A stretch of DNA of 28,854 bases. Origin: a virus. Positions 24,676 to 28,854 of this stretch are shown piece by piece. Positions within the stretch are counted from its first letter, which is position 1. Every line of letters starts with the position of its first letter. A program made the position numbers and the translations under genes. Location of the stretch: the IMG/VR virus record IMGVR_UViG_3300012936_000117, positions 1 to 28,854 of that record. One strand, written 5' to 3'. Below the pieces are notes generated by a model, which saw only the letters and a list, made by a program, of their open reading frames with translations, was not told where the DNA came from and ran no database searches.

Positions 24676-25290
24676 ATGACTAGAACAGAAGTGTCATGTG
24701 AGTATCAAGATTTCATCGGGACTTACAGAAATGTATATCCCGATGATTTTTGTGAGCACTTGATCAATTTTTTTGAAGAAATAGAAAGCGGTACTAATTG
24801 TATTATCCAAAATAGACAAGAAGAAGATTCCAGAATGCCTAAGTGCGATAAGGATGATAAATTCATGTTTTTGGACTTAGCTGCTCTCCAAGTTCCTCGG
24901 TGGAGAGATAAAGCTACGATTAACATGATATGGAAGGGACTTCAAGTTTGTTTCGATCAATATGTTAAAGAGTACGACCATCTTAAAGATAATAATATAT
25001 CAGGACATGCATTAAAAATGCAAAGAACTGATCCTGGTCAAGGTTATCATATTTGGCATTATGAAAATAATGGATACGAAGATAGACATAGGTGTCTAGC
25101 ATTCTCAATTTATCTCAATGATATTGAAGATGCAGGTGAAACCGAATTTCTCTATTTGAAAAGAAGAATTAAACCAGAGAGGAATATGTGTACTATTTGG
25201 CCTGCTGGTTTTACCCATGTTCATCGAGGTAATGTTGTTCATGGAACTAAATCTAAATATATTATAACTGGTTGGTTTTATTACATCTAA
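24676..25290 (+). CDS. 2OG-Fe(II) oxygenase (prolyl-hydroxylase-like) 2
   Basis: 204 residues. Probable iron ligands are H128-Y-E130 (a Glu version of HxD) and H181 or H183, with K194 as the 2-oxoglutarate anchor. Typical surroundings are GYHIWHYENN, AFSIYLNDIEDAGETEFLY (142-160), IWPAGFTHVHRGN (174-186) and KYIITGW, a layout I associate with cyanophage hydroxylases. It ends one base before the start of the collagen-like Gly-Asn-Pro protein (TAAGATG), so the two are translationally coupled. This makes that protein the most likely target. The exact reaction, Pro or Asn hydroxylation or something else, is not proven by sequence. Confidence 0.88.
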   Translation: MTRTEVSCEYQDFIGTYRNVYPDDFCEHLINFFEEIESGTNCIIQNRQEEDSRMPKCDKDDKFMFLDLAALQVPRWRDKATINMIWKGLQVCFDQYVKEYDHLKDNNISGHALKMQRTDPGQGYHIWHYENNGYEDRHRCLAFSIYLNDIEDAGETEFLYLKRRIKPERNMCTIWPAGFTHVHRGNVVHGTKSKYIITGWFYYI

Positions 25291-25291
25291 G

Positions 25292-26404
25292 ATGACCCAT
25301 TACACCCGTAGAATTATACAATCAGGATCCTTATTAGCAGGATCAGTTACTTTTAATTCCCCTGGAACTTTCACTGCTCCCCCAAGATTACAGGTTGCTA
25401 GTTTATCTGGAAAGGGCGCTGCGGGAAATCCAGGCAATCCTGGTAATGCTGGTAATAAGGGTAATGGCGGATCAGGAAATCCTGGAAACCACGGTGGTGG
25501 TGGAGGAGGCGGAGGCGGTGGTGGTTCCGCTACTGAAGGTGAAAAATCAAGCAATAATAGTGCCCAGGGTGGACAAAAAGGCGGAAGCACAAACAACCCT
25601 GGCGGTGGCGGTGGTGGCGGTGGTAATAAAGGAAACCCCATCAACTTTGGTAGGGACGAAGAATATAATAACAAATACACTAAAAAAGCAAACGCTGGCA
25701 ATCCTGGTTCTCAGGGGCAGTCAGGTAATCAAGGCAATAAAAATAGTGGCAATTCTGGTGGATCAGGAAATCCTGGTAGTTCAGGACAAGCTGGTGCAAA
25801 AACTAAATTTGGTAATTATCAATTCCCTGGTGGAAATGGCGGAAATGCTGGTTCGGGAAATCCAGGCAATCCTGGAAATCCTGGTAATAAGGGAAATGCT
25901 GGTGGTGGCGGTAATGGCGGAGGAGGAGGTGGCGGCGCACTTGTCGCTTACAACAACTTCGGTAATGATGACTACAAAATGGATGCCATAACTAAAGGAA
26001 ATGCTGGTAGTGGCGGCAATCCTGGCGGTCAAAATGGTAATACTGGGCAAAGATTTTGGAACGATCGCGGTAACTGCAAAGGAGGAAATGGTGGCGGCGG
26101 TGGTCCTGGTCCTGGTCCCGCTGGTTCTGGTGGTGAAGGTGGTAACGGAGGCGGTGCCAATGGCAATGACGACTCTGGTGACGGTAAAGCAGGAGGCGGT
26201 GGCGGCGGAGGCGGCGGTGGTGGCGCCCAACGCAACACTGGTAACCCTGGAAATCCTGGAAACCCTGGATCTAGCAACCCTGGAAACCCAGGAAATCCTG
26301 CCAATACCAATACTTTCACAGATATTTCTATAACTCCATTGAATAATTATTCAGTCACAGTTCCGAGTGGTGGTACGGTAACTATCTCCTGGGATGCTCA
26401 ATAA
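25292..26404 (+). CDS. Collagen-like Gly-rich adhesin candidate
   Basis: 370 residues. Residues 1-40 (GSVTFNSPGTFTAPP, LQVASLSGKGA) look like the beta-strand cap that starts glycine-rich phage fibre domains. Residues 42-335 are nearly all Gly, Asn and Pro: about 15 Gly-Asn-Pro triplets, poly-Gly runs of 8-12, and short inserts with charged or aromatic residues (around 117-133, 174-182, 217-236, 256-262). The end (337-370, SITPLNNYSVTVPSGGTVTISWD) is a small beta domain. Glycine-rich motifs forming packed polyglycine II helices are known from the tail-tip adhesin gp38 of phage S16, so a receptor-binding tip is likely. GNP triplets also put Pro at the Y position of collagen. It is preceded by a hydroxylase gene. 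Confidence 0.72.
   Translation: MTHYTRRIIQSGSLLAGSVTFNSPGTFTAPPRLQVASLSGKGAAGNPGNPGNAGNKGNGGSGNPGNHGGGGGGGGGGGSATEGEKSSNNSAQGGQKGGSTNNPGGGGGGGGNKGNPINFGRDEEYNNKYTKKANAGNPGSQGQSGNQGNKNSGNSGGSGNPGSSGQAGAKTKFGNYQFPGGNGGNAGSGNPGNPGNPGNKGNAGGGGNGGGGGGGALVAYNNFGNDDYKMDAITKGNAGSGGNPGGQNGNTGQRFWNDRGNCKGGNGGGGGPGPGPAGSGGEGGNGGGANGNDDSGDGKAGGGGGGGGGGGAQRNTGNPGNPGNPGSSNPGNPGNPANTNTFTDISITPLNNYSVTVPSGGTVTISWDAQ
25415..26311 (+). repeat. Gly-Asn-Pro / poly-Gly coding repeat region
   Basis: Short direct DNA repeats (variants of ggaaatcctggaaatcctgg and long ggtggcggtggagg runs) encode the collagen-like region. Third-base variety (GGT/GGA/GGC/GGG, AAT/AAC) breaks exact identity, which fits old repeats kept under selection on the protein rather than a fresh slip expansion. 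Frames opposite and beside it are open only because of this composition. Confidence 0.9.
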
Positions 26405-26407
26405 ATA
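26400..26407 (+). promoter_or_regulatory. Late promoter AATAAATA after collagen-like gene
   Basis: AATAAATA contains the TAA stop (26402-26404) of the collagen-like gene and lies 22 bases before the next ATG. It would drive the chain of four overlapping genes from 26430 to 28638. Confidence 0.58.
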
Positions 26408-26429
26408 ATCAAAACTTGTTTATTTTAGT

Positions 26430-26909
26430 ATGGAAGAAATGAACAAATCCGCAGATCTCGAAGCGGTAGAAAAACAAAAAGAGTTGTTAAACGCACAGAT
26501 TGAACTTGAGAAACTTAAGTTCGAGATGTATGACATCAGAGCTGCTAAAAATAGAGCACGTAGTATTTCCGTTGGTTCTGCAAACGGTGGAACTATAGAA
26601 ATTTCAATGCGTGGAGATACAAATGATCTGTATATGCAACTCAATCCTACTGAGGCGGTTGAATTATTAAACTCTCTTGCTGCTCAATGTGGTTTAGACA
26701 TTGCTACTAGACCCAAGGACGATTATGCCACTTGGAGATCTTGGGATCCTAGAACTCTTCCTGACACAACACATCTTGGTCTTGGTTCATGGCAACTCAG
26801 TGATAACTCAAGAGAAAAACTTATTGCTAAAAAAGAATTAGAACTACAACAAGTTCGAGTAGAAGAACCACCCAAACCACTATTGCCTAATCAAAATGAA
26901 TCTGAGTGA
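26430..26909 (+). CDS. Unknown protein with N-terminal coiled coil
   Basis: 159 residues. Residues 1-45 are a long charged helix (EKQKELLNAQIELEKLKFEM), then a beta region with SVGSANGGTIEISMRG (47-62), a helix NPTEAVELLNSLAAQCGL, and a Trp-rich loop (WRSWDPRTL) before a charged end with a short Pro stretch. No enzyme motif is seen. It overlaps the next gene by 14 bases. Its place in the adhesin block suggests a fibre-assembly or structural role, but this is a guess from context. Confidence 0.62.
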   Translation: MEEMNKSADLEAVEKQKELLNAQIELEKLKFEMYDIRAAKNRARSISVGSANGGTIEISMRGDTNDLYMQLNPTEAVELLNSLAAQCGLDIATRPKDDYATWRSWDPRTLPDTTHLGLGSWQLSDNSREKLIAKKELELQQVRVEEPPKPLLPNQNESE

Positions 26910-27429
26910 ACTTTACATTATTGTTGATAATCACCAAAAGGAAGTAAGAGGAGTATTTCAAAAAGAACCACAAGATTGGAAAAATATCTGCACATTTCCT
27001 GGACTAAGTGATGAAGAAAAATCTGATTTATCTTGGGCAGGTCATGATGGAGTAGGTTTTGTTCGTGGTGAATCTCTAAAGAATTATTCTTGTAATGATG
27101 GTCACTTAGAAGAAATAAAACTGAATATAAAAAGAATGTCAGGAGAAGTCATAAAAGATCTTCGTGCTGAAGGTGTGATTTTTGAAGGATATAGATTTCC
27201 TGTTGATTTGGAATCAATTATGTTTGCTAACTTCCAAAATAATAGACATTCTAATATCATCAAGAGTCAAAATAATTATCACAAATTCAGTAGAGATCAA
27301 ATGTTCTCTCTTGTAGAGAAACTAAATCATAAATTTGATGAACTATTAGATCAAGAGGTAGAATTTTTTAGACAAATTGATGAGTGTTCCTCAGTGTATG
27401 AATTGAGTCAATTAAATTATGGTATCTGA
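26896..27429 (+). CDS. DUF4376-like protein, possible fibre assembly factor
   Basis: 177 residues. The C-terminal half (about 75-175) follows the DUF4376 pattern: a helix of IKRMSGEVIKDLRAEG, the hairpin GVIFEGYRFPVDLES, then FSRDQMFSLVEKLNHKFDEL and a final helix ending near the stop. DUF4376 is found at the ends of phage tail-fibre-associated and fibre-assembly proteins. The first 70 residues (LYIIVDNHQKEVRGVFQ) are a short beta region. It overlaps both neighbours (14 and 11 bases), so all three are translated together. The link to fibre assembly is inferred from family and position. Confidence 0.6.
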   Translation: MNLSELYIIVDNHQKEVRGVFQKEPQDWKNICTFPGLSDEEKSDLSWAGHDGVGFVRGESLKNYSCNDGHLEEIKLNIKRMSGEVIKDLRAEGVIFEGYRFPVDLESIMFANFQNNRHSNIIKSQNNYHKFSRDQMFSLVEKLNHKFDELLDQEVEFFRQIDECSSVYELSQLNYGI

Positions 27430-28084
27430 CTATTTTAATTACGATGTAGACAGTCTGGATTATATTATTCCAGATTTAGAATTAGATGATTCCCTATCAG
27501 ATGAATGGCCTTTGATGTCATTTAATAACCCATCACATGTAACAGTTTCTGATATTTTTTCTGAGGAAGAAATTGGTAAGATTATATTTACAGGTAAACA
27601 ATCTGGTTCACATTTAGGAACTGTTGCTTCAAATAGTGAGTTTGTAGTTGACTCTGAAGTGAGAAGATCTAAGGTCTCTTGGTTAAAACCAAACTCATTT
27701 AATAGTTGGTTGTATGAAAGATTGACTCGTATTATTTGCGAAATCAATGATTCTAATTGGGAATACGATTTACGTTCTATACAAACATTACAGTTTGGTG
27801 AATATCATTCAGAATACCAGGGGCATTATGTACAACATTTGGATGCTAATCTGGGAAATAATGTAAATACGACTCAAAGAAAATTAAGTTTTTCAGTTCA
27901 ACTATCACATCCCAATATTTACCAAGGTGGTGATTTGGTATTGAATAATGGTATAGAGATAATATCAAAAAACAAAGGATCTATGACTATATTTCCTTCA
28001 CATACCTTACATGAGGTAACACCAGTAACCAAAGGTGTTCGTTATTCTTTAGTTGGTTGGGTTATTGGAGATAAGTTAAAATGA
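27419..28084 (+). CDS. 2OG-Fe(II) oxygenase (PKHD-type) 3
   Basis: 221 residues. H140-L-D142 and H198 form the iron triad and R208 (RYSLVGW) fits as the 2-oxoglutarate anchor. The core (RKLSFSVQLSHPNIYQGGDLVLNNG, 154-178, shown in parts as RKLSFSVQL and YQGGDLVL) and FPSHTLHEVTPVTKG (193-206, approximately) match PKHD/PiuC-like prolyl hydroxylase relatives. The first 50 residues before the core are acidic. It overlaps the DUF4376-like gene by 11 bases and the next oxygenase by ATGA. A protein substrate in the fibre block is the simplest idea. Confidence 0.9.
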   Translation: MVSDYFNYDVDSLDYIIPDLELDDSLSDEWPLMSFNNPSHVTVSDIFSEEEIGKIIFTGKQSGSHLGTVASNSEFVVDSEVRRSKVSWLKPNSFNSWLYERLTRIICEINDSNWEYDLRSIQTLQFGEYHSEYQGHYVQHLDANLGNNVNTTQRKLSFSVQLSHPNIYQGGDLVLNNGIEIISKNKGSMTIFPSHTLHEVTPVTKGVRYSLVGWVIGDKLK

Positions 28085-28638
28085 ATAAAGTAATTAGAGG
28101 ATTTTTAGGATTAGAATTTTGTAAATTTACTGAACAATATTTTATCACCAGACTATCTTCTGGTAAAGATATTGAATTTGGTTCTGACGCAAACACAAAT
28201 AATGGAGGTATGAATATCTACGGTGATCCTTTCACTGATACAATTCTAAAACTATCCACAGATCATATTTCATGTATGTTAGGCAAACATTTACTGCCAA
28301 CTTACTCCTATGTAAGATTTTATCAAAGAGGTGATGAGTTAAACATACACACAGATAGACCAGAATGTGAATACTCCGCAACTCTTACTCTAGCACATCC
28401 TTCAGATCAACCACTATCCCCGATTTATTTTAACAAAAGTCCTTCAAAGAATGGTGCTGAAAGTATTACTCTAGAAAGAGGAGATCTGTGCATTTATGAA
28501 GGTTGTAAATACTATCATTGGAGAGAACCAATAGAATCTGATTGGTTACTTCAATGTTTTATACACTGGGTTGATGCAAATGGACCCCATAAAGACTTAT
28601 TATTCGATGGAAGACCTTCTCTGGGAGTACCTAAATAA
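28081..28638 (+). CDS. 2OG-Fe(II) oxygenase-like protein 4
   Basis: 185 residues, coupled by ATGA to the preceding oxygenase. H90-T-D92 and H146 are in place for iron, in the settings YQRGDELNIHTDRPECEYSA and GDLCIYEGCKYYHWREP. The usual Arg/Lys anchor after the last His is not obvious (R148 is too close), so binding of 2-oxoglutarate is less certain than for its neighbours. It differs strongly from gene 3, so the two are not a recent duplication. It may be an active partner with another target. Confidence 0.78.
   Translation: MNKVIRGFLGLEFCKFTEQYFITRLSSGKDIEFGSDANTNNGGMNIYGDPFTDTILKLSTDHISCMLGKHLLPTYSYVRFYQRGDELNIHTDRPECEYSATLTLAHPSDQPLSPIYFNKSPSKNGAESITLERGDLCIYEGCKYYHWREPIESDWLLQCFIHWVDANGPHKDLLFDGRPSLGVPK
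28630..28637 (+). promoter_or_regulatory. Late-promoter-like CCTAAATA
   Basis: CCTAAATA overlaps the stop codon (28636-28638) of the fourth oxygenase, 31 bases before the ATG of the last gene. It is the third CTAAATA-form site in the window. Confidence 0.42.
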
Positions 28639-28668
28639 AAATGTCTGAGTTACTTATTATTCTCTATC

Positions 28669-28848
28669 ATGGCGAAACCAACAGAAACTACTGGTGCTGA
28701 TGTCGAAAGTATGATCACTGATCTGACATCAAGACTCGAAACACTTCGTGAAGAACTGCTCGAAACTGAGAGAGCATTTAACACTAAAAAAGAAGAATTT
28801 ATTAAACTGTCTGGTGCTCTAGAAGCATTACATACAGTCAAAGGATAA
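28669..28848 (+). CDS. Small coiled-coil protein
   Basis: 59 residues from the ATG at 28669, beginning MAKPTETTGA. Nearly all of it is a predicted coiled coil (SRLETLREELLETERAF, then KKEEFIKLSGALEAL) with heptad-spaced Leu. No function is recognised. An ATG at 28641 opens only a 19-codon frame in another phase and was not chosen. Short coiled-coil proteins of this kind often lie next to structural genes in cyanomyoviruses; this statement is from memory. Confidence 0.68.
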   Translation: MAKPTETTGADVESMITDLTSRLETLREELLETERAFNTKKEEFIKLSGALEALHTVKG

Positions 28849-28854
28849 TCTTTG

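Noticed and set aside
25300-25701. Long Pro-rich frame on the minus strand, and further open frames at 25395-25991, 25781-26230, 26001-26333 and 26029-26319
   Set aside because: They mirror the glycine-rich repeats of the collagen-like gene: GGN codons give Pro on the other strand. No start site or independent coding signal.
25415-26311. CRISPR-like repeat array
   Set aside because: The repeats are short, in phase with codons and have no unique spacers of equal length; they encode Gly-Asn-Pro.
28641-28700. ATG at 28641 as the start of the last gene
   Set aside because: This frame stops after 19 codons; the coiled-coil protein is in another frame from 28669.

Overview
The window is part of the genome of a T4-like cyanomyovirus, a tailed phage of marine Synechococcus or Prochlorococcus. 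This rests on T4-type morphogenesis genes (head completion gp4, baseplate hub gp26, gp51, gp27, gp5) lying next to genes for cyanobacterial metabolism (cp12, cpeT), 2OG-Fe(II) oxygenases, phage tRNAs, AT-rich DNA, tightly overlapping genes, and T4-late-type promoter octamers. No database search was possible. All names come from recognising sequence and context.

Layout. 1-866 (minus strand): an unrecognised gene cut by the window edge, and gp4, driven by a perfect late promoter. 894-11050 (plus): the tail-tube/baseplate-hub block: tube cap/initiator, gp26, gp51, two large tape-measure-like proteins, gp27, the Calvin-cycle inhibitor cp12, and a lysozyme-free gp5 with eukaryote-like Cys-rich repeats. 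11076-14140: a separate spike/beta-helix protein, a fibre-like protein with a PAAR-like start, and an unknown structural protein. 14161-17862: an accessory island with two tiny ORFs, a HisC-like PLP aminotransferase, a radical SAM/SPASM enzyme, a small protein whose end runs into tRNA-Ile, tRNA-Leu, cpeT, tRNA-Thr, a 2OG oxygenase and a small conserved-looking ORF. A strong rho-independent terminator closes the island. 17959-28848: the fibre/adhesin block: a 2228-residue fibre protein, a 2OG oxygenase, a collagen-like Gly-Asn-Pro repeat protein, two small proteins (one DUF4376-like), two more 2OG oxygenases and a small coiled-coil protein.

How it works together. Almost the whole window is late, structural expression. 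(A/C)TAAATA octamers, usually built over the stop codon of the preceding gene, divide it into transcription units. The accessory enzymes are embedded in these units, so host-metabolism genes (cp12, cpeT) would be expressed with structural genes.

Most interesting points: (1) a perfect -1 slippery heptamer T_TTT_TTC just before the gp26 stop that would fuse gp26 to gp51, as in the G/GT tail chaperones of other phages; (2) a 2OG prolyl-hydroxylase-like gene one base upstream of a collagen-like protein whose repeats place Pro in the Y position, with three more such oxygenases nearby, suggesting hydroxylation of the phage's own adhesin; (3) a HisC-like aminotransferase plus radical SAM/SPASM pair of unknown pathway; (4) tRNA genes overlapping or butting against coding genes, so tRNA processing must cut the mRNAs.
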